Assembly: GCA_008508345.1 (NCBI GenBank)
Contig: QNGE01002392.1
Location: 52,225 to 116,224, forward strand
Direction of reading: 5' to 3'
Length of the DNA: 64,000 nt
DNA from: Paragonimus westermani
Taxonomy: Eukaryota > Platyhelminthes > Trematoda > Plagiorchiida > Troglotrematidae
Shown here: positions 25,430 through 35,479 of the stretch, piece after piece
How positions within the stretch are numbered: the stretch's first letter is position 1
How the letters are laid out: every line of letters starts with the position of its first letter
The notes under the pieces: generated by a model
The model's input: the letters and a program-made list of their open reading frames with translations, nothing else
What the model was told of the DNA's origin: nothing
Databases searched by the model: none
Program-made: the position numbers and the translations under genes

Positions 25430-27380
25430 TGCCTCTCTGGTTATTACATCTCGTTCGCGTGCTGACAATAGTAGCTTTCTTTCAAGAGGATGGGGCTGAA
25501 TACGATTTTAATAGTTGGTAGGTATGACTTCACATTTTTGGGTACTTGCAGGAAAGTTATTTTCTACGGACCACTAATTTTGACGGTTAAAACCGGTCCG
25601 TATGTTTATCTTAACTCCCGGTACTCTAAAACTTGTCGGGGTTATATCATCGGCATGCAGTAGCTTGCATCACTGATGAGTCTTCAAACATATGGCTGGG
25701 CTAAACCTAGTCTACTGGTGGTGAACTACCAAATATAAAAGTGTCAAACATGGTTATTCAGTAGTGTCTAAGTAGACGCAGCGTTCAAAAGAGTTGCTTA
25801 TTGATAAGATAAGTCAACGGCTGAAACTCAGTCATGACAAACGAGACTATAGGCGGGCGACTCGTGCCTGATTCAAACAGACATGGGTGTCGTTTTTGAA
25901 GGGATTGGAAAACGAAAGCTATTATTACCTAAATCCCTGATTAATTACTGGTCAAACGAGGAACTCATTACGAGTCACGCCGTATAAGTATAGCCCAGTG
26001 ATTCCAACAGGCGAAGTTGATTAGCTTAAATAACGCCCACAGATGTCATATGCTGTCAAACGGAAGTTACCAAACAGCCAGTCGACCGATAAACGCATAA
26101 GCAAGAACAGTCCGGATGTGAACTTTATGGTCCTTGTTGAACCACCATGTTCCTGCTTATTTTGAATCGGTCTAAGCTGAAAATATTTTGTAATGTGTAA
26201 CAAACAAACTCGATCATGCTCTTCTCATCCATGGCAACCCTATTTTGTGTAGATCGTTCTTGTTTACACCCTTTTCACTTGGATCTAAGCGAGCTATCTG
26301 TGTGCTTTGTATGACCGCAACTGGAAGATACACCTTCATTCATGCGTTCACATCGAAAACAGTGTTTTAGCAGCGGAACGGCTACAAATGGAAGTGCGTA
26401 AGGATTGGTAAATAATAATCAAAACAGAAGTCGAATTTAAAGGACGTATTAAACAGTTTGATCGTTGTAGTCTGATCGTAAGTGATTCACAGAGCCCTCC
26501 ATTCATTGCGATTTCTGTCATGTTTGACGGCATATAGATTATGCCTCTAGTGGACAAGATAGCACTACAATTTCAGCGCTAATCTACGGAATCCACTGAG
26601 TCTGAATAGAACGCCGAACCAACTCACAAATGAGTTGGTTTCTACAGTCCACTAGGCAGTCGTTAGCAACTTTTGTCACGTTAGCACCCGCCAAGGAGGG
26701 CGGAAAGGAGTAAAGAACGAACATTTACCAGCTTGCGACAGAATTTGATATTCACATAGATGCTACATCGTTTCAATGTTTAAAGTGAGAATGAGCCACA
26801 GTGACAAGCTACATCAGCATGCTGCTTTTGCGAACCTGTATAGATCAGAGTTCTCTTCTTATCTATGCGTCTAGCTTTCAACAGATATATAAAAACTTGT
26901 GAAGCATCCATAACTCTATTATCTAGTACGTACCGGGGTGGAAAAAGTGCGCCTTGGTAATTGCTGTCTCGAAATTAACACATAAACAGCTAAATCCACG
27001 TATCTCCGAAATCTTAGTACTCACAGTTCGCAGTGAAACACTTTTTGGCTCGTATAATGATTTTATTTTTGACAGCACCTGTAGTATGTGCAGTCATTTC
27101 TACTTAGCGATGCTAATTATCGCACATCTTAGTTAGTGAAAATGTTTTCATGGGCCCACTGTTATTCAACAAATCGCTGCAAATAGAACGAGTGAGCACG
27201 ACTACGGGAAAGCCCACCGACAGATTGCACTAATACACACGTAAGAACACTTAAACGTACGCTAAAAGACAGCTGGGTCATAGCGATTTTCGGCTTTTTT
27301 GTTATGTATCACAGTTATTTGGAGTGATTGAATACAGAATCCTCCGACTAAAACTAAGTGTTTTTCAAATGATGTCTAGC
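25430..27380. other. Stretch with no recognised gene
   Basis: Frames at 26021-26203 and 26348-26557 minus, and 26954-27136 plus, are unrecognised. No RNA gene or repeat was seen apart from the boundary with repeat copy A at 27387. Confidence 0.5.
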
Positions 27381-27386
27381 AATAAC

Positions 27387-27640
27387 TGATGCGTATTCGG
27401 GAACTTGATTAATTTCAAGTTGAACATCGCTCACATTTGATCGTAGCCTTCGCATTCAGATAAACACTCCAGCCAGCCTCTCTCGAAAAGAAGCACTAGA
27501 CTTGAGGTACGCTCGCGTTAGAGCTCGTTAGTAATGCATGCCCCTGCCGAGACCAAGATTCAAAATTCAGCCACGCTTTCATGAGGCAACCGTGTCGACC
27601 ACGGCGCCATTGACCTCACATTAAGTACGACCGAATTATT
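27387..27640 (-). mobile_element. Hammerhead-carrying tRNA-promoter repeat, copy A (partial)
   Basis: Aligns by eye with copies B (29904) and C (46975). The copies share the CAAGTTGAAC…ATTCAGATA block, the ribozyme block, box B and box A, ending with TGACCTCACATTA at 27611-27623. On the minus strand box A reads TGGCGCCGTGG and box B TTTTGAATC, separated as in a tRNA. The roughly 200 bp that follow (plus sense) in copies B and C are absent after about 27640, so this copy is truncated on its promoter-proximal side. A tRNA-derived, pol III-type short retroelement is the best description. Confidence 0.65.
27493..27537 (-). ncRNA. Hammerhead ribozyme, copy A (mutated core)
   Basis: A 45-nt minus-strand unit. 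Helix I, GCATTA with TAGTGC, pairs over 6 bp including one G-U. Helix II is GCTC/GAGC. The cleavage triplet GTC (27499-27501 on plus as GAC) is intact. The core has CTAACGA instead of CTGANGA and GTAC where GAAA is required, so this copy should be inactive. Helix III would be tiny, as in minimal retroelement hammerheads. Confidence 0.55.
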
Positions 27641-27678
27641 ACCGGTAAGTAAATCGGTAGAGATCTACTTCTGATGAG

Positions 27679-27927
27679 CTAGTTTGTGATCCTTGCAACG
27701 AATATGGTTGAATCGCTATGGTGAATAAAGAGAAAACCCATAGAAGACCAGTAATTCTCTTGGATTCTCAGTGCGTTCATCACGTTAGCAGAATTCACTG
27801 TCCAGCAAACCATGAGTTTTTCATTGTCACTTGTGAGAGAATTACATAAGCAGGAATGACCATTCGTGATAGGTTCAAACAGAACATGATCAAAAACCGC
27901 AACACATAACAGAAATAGGAGTTCCAT
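27679..27927 (-). CDS. Unassigned ATG frame with hydrophobic N-terminus
   Basis: An 82-codon frame from a genuine ATG. The first residues are hydrophobic (MELLFLLCVAVFDHVLF), as in a signal peptide, followed by a Cys-containing stretch. No family is recognised, there is no supporting splice or promoter evidence, and its length is compatible with chance. It lies directly beside repeat copy A. Confidence 0.15.
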   Translation of the reverse strand: MELLFLLCVAVFDHVLFEPITNGHSCLCNSLTSDNEKLMVCWTVNSANVMNALRIQENYWSSMGFLFIHHSDSTIFVARITN

Positions 27928-27929
27928 TC

Positions 27930-29900
27930 AAACGGTTAGTTACTTAAACCTACATTTGTTCAATTGCTGTTGTGGGCGTGGGGCGAAATGTATGATTTTA
28001 ATGACTGGTTTATTTCCTAATGTCAATCAGTTGTTTATAAAGCAAACTGAGACCTGTAGGCGGTTAAACACATCTGTCTCAATCCCAATTTGGTCGATCA
28101 AGTTGTCAGAACTCGGTCCTGCTAACGTTGTTTTATAAGTCTAGTAGACCGTCGGGCTCAGTGTGTGGCGCACATGCAATTACATTTACGTCCTGCATGG
28201 ACAAATCCGTGTTAGGGTTGCAAGAACGGTTCAGGAATCGGTGGTTTTCTGGTCACTCTTTCGCTGTGACCTGATGTTTTTAATGTGCGTCATCCCGTAA
28301 GAAAACTGACGTCAACCCCCAGTTTTTTAATGTTGCAAGTAGATGGTAATCACGTGTCACTTGTACCAAAGGGAAAACCAAGATCGCCATCGAAAAGTTT
28401 GCTCTGGCTTCCGTGGTTCCAATAGATTTCTGCAGTTCTTCGTCACGATAGCTTAACGCTTACGGGAGAAATCTTGCACATTGCTATATGTGGGCCTTAA
28501 ATATTATCGTGGTCTGATTTCGCGACTGTAGTCGTAAATTTTCGTCCACTGTTCACTTGCAGGAAGGCGGCCGATGTTTTGTTTTCTTTTAATTCTGGGT
28601 GTTACGTAATTGCCGAGTAGAAACGTTTCAAAAGTCCCAGTTGTGTATAGCTCATCATCAGATTAATTGAAACAAACTTTTGTATTTTGACATATAGTAA
28701 CCTGATACCCTTCATTTATAAAGTGACCATCATTGTCTCAAGTAACAGTGTTCCATTAGCCAGATCGTCTTCGTCATCTTTACGACTAACAAAAGAGTGT
28801 CGAGGGTGTCCGGTTTGTTCGTATGTGTGTGCATACTTATGTCTGTAACCGTTAGAATGCAGCAACTACCACTCGCTTCCTTAAAAGCGATATGTAGGTT
28901 TGATCACTTTTGTTTAATAATATCTCAATGCTGGATTTTGGTTTTTCAACGAAGGCATAATGTACACACCGCTTCTCTTTTTTTCTAAAGGCTGAGAGCA
29001 TTTTCAAAGACCGAACCGTGTTTGTGTTTTTTGTAGCCTTTACGTGAATATCTATTAAGAGGTCATGGGAAGCTAAAAACATGTAGATATCCAAGCAGTA
29101 CCTCCATTATGAATGATATTTAGATCCCATCTTGGCCAGATAAGTTTGATTTGTCGTGCTGTATCACACAGAAAGTGTCGTCTGTATGATATGAATCATC
29201 ATCCTTCACAAGCGATGGCTCTCCTAGATAGAGCACCTCCAAATTGACATCGTCCGTCCTGGTCGATTTGTCTAACTGGTGGTTACCATATGTCACGAAA
29301 GTAAGTCCGAAGATCAAAATGATATAACAAGAAGTATACCACAGATGAACAGACCAGTGCGTCGTTGATAACAACGGGCAGGTACTATCATTTGGCCAGA
29401 AAATCAAACCCAGATAATGTGTAACCAATGGAATCGGGTGTTCCTTCATAGTTCTCTCCGTGCAACCGGTTGACTAACCTGTCGATGGCCTTTACAGCTG
29501 TCGATATTGGACTCTTGACGTTTACGATTCTGAAGCAGACACAGGCAAGCATACTTCTAATCACCTAATTATCAACACAACGCTGGAAGCCTGTTCGAAC
29601 CTTCGATTTCGGGCCCTACGGGAGGTGACATTGATAATAGTTTGGCTGCAAAATCCTTACTCAAGTTTCATTTGTTTCTATCTGATGGCATAATCGGTTG
29701 ACAATGAACAATCAAAATACGGTGTATTAGGTTCAATAAATGCATCTATCTGTCTAATAAATCGCTTATGAACTGAGCAGTCAGACGTGAATGGATTGCA
29801 CAAATATTTACGTATATGTAATGACAACGTTCGGGGTTTGAATCACTCCCACTTACGATTGACAGTGCTGGATAATATACCAAAGTCGTCAGTCTTCTTC
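27930..29900. other. Stretch with no recognised gene
   Basis: Short frames only. The longest (29120-29449 minus, 109 codons) contains a hydrophobic stretch and an acidic tail but matches nothing I know. No RNA or repeat was identified until copy B. Confidence 0.5.
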
Positions 29901-29903
29901 TCG

Positions 29904-30332
29904 CTGATGAGTAGTCGGGGATTTGGTAAATTGCAAGTTGAACTTCACTCACGCCTGATCGCAACTGTTACATTCAGATAGAACTTCCACTGAGCCTTTT
30001 TAAAAAACAAGCACTAGACTCGAGTTTCGCTCTAATTAGTGCTCCTCATTAATGCGTATATCTGCCAAAACCGTGATTCAAACCCCAGTCGCACTCTCAT
30101 GAGGCAACCGCGTTAACGACTGCATCACTGACCTCACATTAGACACAAGCGAATCATCATATCTGAACGCTTAACGACTTCGTTTGTGAGCAGTGATCAG
30201 GTTGTCTGTTCGTTCCGAGTGGAGACCTAAAAACCGTCCCATTAACTCCAACCGATAGCCCCGCGATTAAGACTTTTGAGGCAAATCGAGATCATTCGTT
30301 TCATTAAACCTGCTGGGCGTTATTTTAGATTA
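29904..30332 (-). mobile_element. Hammerhead-carrying tRNA-promoter repeat, copy B (full unit)
   Basis: The most complete unit, about 430 bp. Reading plus sense it runs: start motif GAGTAGTCGGGGATTTGG, the CAAGTTGAAC…ATTCAGATAG block, the ribozyme (30011-30055), box B (30074-30085), box A near 30115-30131, TGACCTCACATTA, then about 200 bp shared with copy C (…CCTGCTGGGC). On the minus strand the pol III-like boxes therefore lie in the middle, not at the 5' end as in a classic SINE. The start motif recurs directly after the unit at 30338, giving a tandem junction. Divergence from copies A and C is substantial, so the insertion is old. Confidence 0.7.
30011..30055 (-). ncRNA. Hammerhead ribozyme, copy B
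   Basis: A 45-nt minus-strand unit. Helix I GCATTA/TAGTGC is complete. Helix II is GCACTAATTAGAGC with one A-A mismatch. GAAA and the cleavage triplet GTC are intact. The core strand reads ATGAGGA against CTGANGA, a single loss of the essential C, which should abolish or greatly reduce activity. Helix III is the 2-bp AC/GU with loop UCGA. Confidence 0.65.
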
Positions 30333-30415
30333 CTGAAGAGTAGTCGGGGATTTGGTTTATTTTCAAGTCTATCTGAATGTGAAGACTGCAATCAAATGTG
30401 AGTTGTGTTCAACCT
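30333..30415. repeat. Tandem start of a second repeat unit joined to an inverted fragment
   Basis: CTGAAGAGTAGTCGGGGATTTGG (split here as CTGAAGAG at 30333 and its continuation) repeats the start of copy B in the same orientation up to about 30368. The sequence then switches to CTATCTGAATGTGAAGACTG…GTTCAACCTG, the reverse complement of the 29938-29980 block of copy B. This is a tandem junction fused to an inversion of the same repeat. Confidence 0.6.
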
Positions 30416-30419
30416 GAAA

Positions 30420-33400
30420 GTTTTGTTCTTGGCCATGTTACGGCAAATGTGTCGAATAATATGTGACAAAAACCTTCTGTTTAAATGGCTGTACGACCGC
30501 CTCACCAAGGGGTGCGTGTCGTTGACTACCTGGAAGAACGATGAGAATAAACATGTGCTCATCACCCTTTGCGAATTTGTGAGAAGATTTCCCAAGCTTC
30601 GTCTGTCGTTGTCGGTTATATTCAAAAACAGTTCCATTGGCCTGAAACCATGGAACGAATGATTATAAGTCGGATTAGTGCTAAATGTAGTGGGTACTGG
30701 ACTAAGTTGAATAGTCAAGTTGCAAGAAATTCACAAACGAATTTATTCTGGCCATTTGTCGTGTGAAGTTTCACAAGACGAACACGTTGTTGTTTGCTGC
30801 GACGCCTCATTTTGGGCCTCATCATGTTGCAAAGTTAAGCCTAGTTTTTCTGTGAACCTTATCACAGTAGATTCTTACTAGAAGCAGCTGTCACCAGTAT
30901 TAGGAACCCGGTTTATCTTGCGTGGCATACTCAAATAAAACGGAACAGCAATAAAATAGCAAACGATTTGACGTTTATGGGAGTTTCCAGCCGCGTGATA
31001 CGAGAAAATGAACCATTTTCACTTGACCAAGTGTGTCCGGACGAAATAAACAAACGATTTGAAAAAATATATTAGAGTATTCGACCGATAATGAGTTTGC
31101 GCCTCCAATGCTTCCAGTGTTCCATTGAACTAGTGAGGAACGGACCACCAAACAGCTGTCTAATGAGAAGACAACGACTCTTTCGTTCATTTTTTACACA
31201 GAGGAAACCAGCTAAACTGCCTGTCACTCGGCCTTTCGAGGTAATTGGTCCAAATTAACCACAAGACAATCACTAGATGTTTGTGCTGCGAAAGCTTTCG
31301 TACAATCAGTTCACAAAAACGTAAGCAATAAATTTTCAAAAACTGTTTAGTATACAATTCAGCAAGACGTTATGTTTAAATATATGAAATTCTTCATAAT
31401 CTTCTACCGCTGCGACATAACTCTATGATTTATTTGCAAAATTTCTTATAACCCTGAGCAGTGTGCTATTCCACGTGCATATCTCTGGAAAAAAAATGTT
31501 ATCAAACAGTAGGCTACATTATAATATATCAGCTAGGAACAACTGCAACGTGATTGTCCGTTCATTGTATCGGTACATCACTATATTAGATATTACAGCT
31601 GCGGTGGGTCGCCAGAAATGTGTAATGTCAAATCTTCGGTAAGAATGTTACATTTTCTTCGTGATCAGCAAATTTGTTATTATATTCCCACATCCTTATA
31701 GCGTTCAGTACGAACGTAACTGTTGCTACCTAGTTGATTGCAATGTTTTTCTTATTGACGCTAAGGTCGACATTGCATAACATGGAATTGCTTGTTGAAT
31801 TCTTTGATTGAACGTTTTGCAAACATGATACAATTGACGCCAAATCAACTCCCATATCCTGGTGTCATCCCTGCACACATCAAGAAAGACCATCCCGCGT
31901 ACAACACACACACTGGAGAATATTCATTCAATTTATTCTTGTATTTCAAAATTACCACATTCGGATTGTCCTGTAAATCGGATGACTGCTGTCAAAAGAA
32001 CACAGTTCGATCATCTTTCTGTCCGTTACACGAAACAAGGACTTGCTCGAAAATATCAATCGAACGCATAAGAATAAAAGGTAGTGAACATGGATTGTCT
32101 GCTATGTTCGATCACCAGGCTAACAGCAACCAACTAACGAGAGAAAGTAACCAACGGGAATCAGGACAAGATGGAACGGACTTGTTAATACACCCAATTT
32201 CCGGCACATTCGTTCATCTGGAACTGCAATTTCCAGGCTAACGTACATAAAATTCTGCTTTTGAAGCCCATCTCAGGTGTTTGCAAATCACTCGATAAAA
32301 TATAGTCAAATTATTTGCCAATTCTCTCAAACCCACTAGGTCAGAACTAGCGAAATATTTACGCTGGAACACATTTCAGCTGTCTCAGCTTCTGCTAGCG
32401 ATAACCGGTTATCTATGTAGTTAAATCGAACCCACTACGGTACAGGTACACTTTTCGAAGGTTGAGGTGAGAAAAATGCTGGTGTTCTACACAGTCTCCG
32501 CTGAACACCACACGAACACATAGGCGATGTCGTACTCAGCTTTCATAGAGGGGTTCTCTTAGCTGACGTTCTCATGAGCAAATTACAGACCGTTCTGCTG
32601 AGTGAAGTTGATGAAGTAGTTAGACTGATAGTGTAAAAGGGGACTTACGTAGATGAGCGTTTTTCCTCATCAATTTGGACTCAATTTGAAACAGTACTGT
32701 GCCACAGTGCATAAGAGTACTACATTTACTAAGGGGTCAGTCAGTAGCTGTCAAACAAATGTTGTGGATGCTGGGGTAGCAGGAAAAAACATTGTTCAAT
32801 CTAAGGGGCCCTGTGAAAGAAAAATTCTTGGAGTTTTCGGTATGCTTATCTTGGAATATCCCCTCCGTAACCTCAGTAACGGAACCACTTGAAGTGTGTT
32901 GCAAGAACAGTGCTAGAGGTTTTGTGCCGTTGACAATTCACAGGCTTGGCCAGGTTTCTACAAGAACTAATTACGCACAACAAACACCCAAGCTACCTCT
33001 TATAAATAATACATGTGTATTTATCAGTCTTTCATTAAAGGGCTGTTTCGTAGCTGAATTCATCGAGAGAAAGCCTAAAATGCTCTTCAAAACAAACGAG
33101 TTTGCATCTCATTTATGCCAGAGATTCTGTTCAACCTCAACCGGCCCGTCAGAACTCAAAGGCAATAGTGAAAATATTACCGTGGGCATTTTGCATTTTG
33201 TAACAAGGATCACACATTGGTCCCAGTAAAACTCGATTGTCCACTGAAGTACGTGAACACCGTCCTCAGTGCTTAAACAGTGGTTCTTGACTAATGCTTT
33301 CGAAAACTTTTGCCATCCTCTAGGTGGTCAACCTAAAACGATGGGATTTCTGTGTTTATTAATGTCGAGGCCAACATAATTCGACCATATAAACCCATCA

Positions 33401-34005
33401 TACGCACCCAGAAGTTTGTGCGGATAGTTAAACTCTCTTTTTCACCGTCTGTCAGATGTAATAAGTGGAACAATGATTGCGTAAATGTGGGTAAACAAGC
33501 CGTCTGGAACTCGAAGTGTTGGTCCGGAAAATCACCAGCGAAATGGTGGGGCTGTTATTTCGGCTTTAGTGAGTAGTAGCATTACCGTGCACACCGGAAA
33601 CTGGAACGCCTAACTCGTGAAAAAATTACTAGACGGTATGTTTCGTTAACTCAAAAATACAAAAAATGTATAGCCGTGGAAGGAGGAATTAGCTGAGTTA
33701 GGCCACTTCATATGATGCATGAATAGCCTACACACTTGAGGCTAATGTATTCGGGAACACCAGGATTTCCTGTAGGATGATATGAAGCGCACTGATTAGA
33801 AGTCCTTAACAAATGAATGCATTCCGATTAGAAAGCTGTACGGCTCATTAGTTCTGCGAAATTTTTGCGAGATCTACGATATGTGCTGCCAAAAATTCGA
33901 TGAACAAAAATGTGCTATCTCTAACCGCTCAAGGAAATTTGGATTACAACAGTTTAATTAACTGCTTTACTGCTAATGAGTGGTTTGGCTAATTTATTGA
34001 TTTGG
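30420..34005. other. Stretch with no recognised gene
   Basis: Several overlapping plus frames occur (30405-30766, 31792-32241 of 149 codons with a TTG start, 32653-33229, 33352-33576). None has a recognisable domain, and phases overlap as in chance ORFs. Helical or motif content of retroelement proteins could not be traced. Confidence 0.4.
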
Positions 34006-34008
34006 ATG

Positions 34009-34110
34009 TGACCCAGTAGTGATAACCCAAGTATTCAGCTGGACTCAAACCAGCGAGAGAAACGACGTCTCAAATCGACAAGCACTGTACCAGCTCTACC
34101 ACTGGGTCTC
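34009..34110 (-). mobile_element. tRNA-like short repeat (SINE head), minus strand
   Basis: On minus, GTGGTAGAGCTGG (box A-like) is followed by GCTGGTTTGAGTCCAGC. This folds as a perfect TpsiC-type arm (5-bp stem GCTGG/CCAGC, 7-nt loop) and matches box B. The ends GACCCAGT and ACTGGGTC are complementary, but they do not sit where a tRNA acceptor stem would. I therefore read a tRNA-derived repeat, not a tRNA gene. Confidence 0.5.
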
Positions 34111-34314
34111 TTCTAAATGATTGAATCCGCCAAACTACTCTCTAGTAATACAGTTTCTACGCTGAACAGCGGTGTTGGTGGAATCTAACGTGAACTGTTC
34201 AGAGAATCCTGCCAAGACAGTCGATGAGCTATATCATTTGGTGGATTCTTTATAAGAAATTAGGATGAATGGATAAAAGAGTCCAAGTGTGAAACTTCAG
34301 AGCCATCGGCATGG

Positions 34315-34395
34315 CTTCATAGCCCAGCTAGCTCAGTGTTTACTACGTTTGGGTAGGCCGTTTTTGTTAATGGTTTGAATCCAGCCGAAGCTTCG
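34315..34395 (+). mobile_element. tRNA-like short repeat (SINE head), plus strand
   Basis: TAGCTCAGTGT (box A) at about 34329 and GGTTTGAATCC (box B) at about 34372 lie at tRNA-like spacing. Downstream CAGCCGAAG…TTGGGTCTC resembles the tail of the 34009-34110 repeat, so both probably belong to one family in opposite orientation. No acceptor stem or CCA-ready fold is visible. Confidence 0.45.
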
Positions 34396-34829
34396 ATATT
34401 TCGCAATTGGGTCTCGTCAGAATTACGTTAGTGTAATAGAAGATTAGCACAACCTCATTTTTTGAGACTCCAGCAGATCCAGACCTTTGATGGCAACCGC
34501 GTGACCTTCCCTCTGTATTCGCTGTATGGAAATGATCACACATGTTAGGCTTTCATCAGTCTTTATCCAAATCACAATAAAACATGGCACAACTACCAAC
34601 AGAATTACATAAGAAAGGGCGCACGTCATTGACTGGTTGTAACTCGTTCAACAACAGTCGAGATGAGCATCCTGCATTATCGTGATTTAATTGGGGCAGT
34701 GGTCCATCCGTGAAGCGTAAAACTTCACTGTGGATACGGTAAACGAAACATTCCTCTACGCTGAATTTACATGAAAAATAACCACGCACCAGTGTTTGTC
34801 GGTGACAAGCATTTGACTCATCAGCTAGT

Positions 34830-35165
34830 TCACGCCAGAAACAGCGACTGCACTTTATTCCCGTTTGTCGTACGAGGCAGGGTCACAACTTTTGTAGGTG
34901 CGCCGCGTTCCTGATTCCAAGTGTTGTTTTCCGCTCTCAACCTGATGAGTGTGCTGTCAAAACTCAGAAACCACCCTGCTGGACATTCCTGTCCAACATG
35001 TGATTTATCAGTTCCTCCGAATGAGTGTTTTCTTAAGCATAAGCCAAACAATTTGAACAAGAGGACTACCAACCGAAATGATAAGCAAACGAACCTCCCA
35101 AGGTTATCTATTGCGTAATTCATCATGGGAACATGCCACGACACCAGTTCGGTCGAGTCCCACAC
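34830..35165 (-). CDS. Unassigned open frame, possible membrane-protein exon
   Basis: 111 codons on minus. The central part is hydrophobic (FVCLSFRLVVLLFKLFGLCL), enough for a membrane helix, followed by a Gly/Lys/Cys stretch and a basic C-terminal region. The start given is not an ATG, so it could only be an exon. It sits within a run of minus-strand frames (34444-34629, 34556-34789, this one, and 35196-35468). No domain is recognised. Confidence 0.17.
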   Translation of the reverse strand: MWDSTELVSWHVPMMNYAIDNLGRFVCLSFRLVVLLFKLFGLCLRKHSFGGTDKSHVGQECPAGWFLSFDSTLIRLRAENNTWNQERGAPTKVVTLPRTTNGNKVQSLFLA

Positions 35166-35195
35166 CTGTTGGCTGCCGACACTTACATCTCTGGC

Positions 35196-35468
35196 CTAAA
35201 CGATAATAGGGTTTTCGATTGCTAGGTTAGCTTTCCCTGTGTCTGGCCAGACCTTTTGATTTACTTGGCGTATTCCTGTCAACACAAGACGTCGACGGTG
35301 TCCGTCTGTACTGTTGGCTGATCCACTGTACAAAGCTGCCTGTGGTGAGCAGTCGTTTTGCAGGCGTACGATAAGCTGTTGGAAATCACCTGTGTGAGTC
35401 GATACGTGTTTCAAATACACAAAAACATTTCCATCTGGGGATTTCAGTTGTATATGGGTAAGCAAAGT
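35196..35468 (-). CDS. Candidate exon of unknown protein
   Basis: On minus, a pyrimidine-rich acceptor (ACAAACTTTTCTAG) is followed immediately by about 90 open codons ending at TAG. The peptide is hydrophilic and evenly composed, with segments such as LKSPDGNVFVYLKHV and QQLIVRLQNDCSPQ that suggest beta strands. GC content is locally higher. No family is recognised. A GTAAGT donor lies just past the stop, about 12 nt downstream, which would fit only if the frame shifted. Confidence 0.25.
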   Translation of the reverse strand, partial: TLLTHIQLKSPDGNVFVYLKHVSTHTGDFQQLIVRLQNDCSPQAALYSGSANSTDGHRRRLVLTGIRQVNQKVWPDTGKANLAIENPIIV

Positions 35469-35479
35469 CTAGAAAAGTT

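Noticed and set aside
31792..32241. 149-codon frame
   Set aside because: Starts at TTG, overlaps another open phase (31862-32071), and has no recognisable domain or clear splice borders.
34797..34830. Hammerhead-like CTGATGAGTC…GACAAAC on minus
   Set aside because: The required GAAA is absent (AAAC), helix II is only 3 bp, and no cleavage triplet or helix I partner was found.
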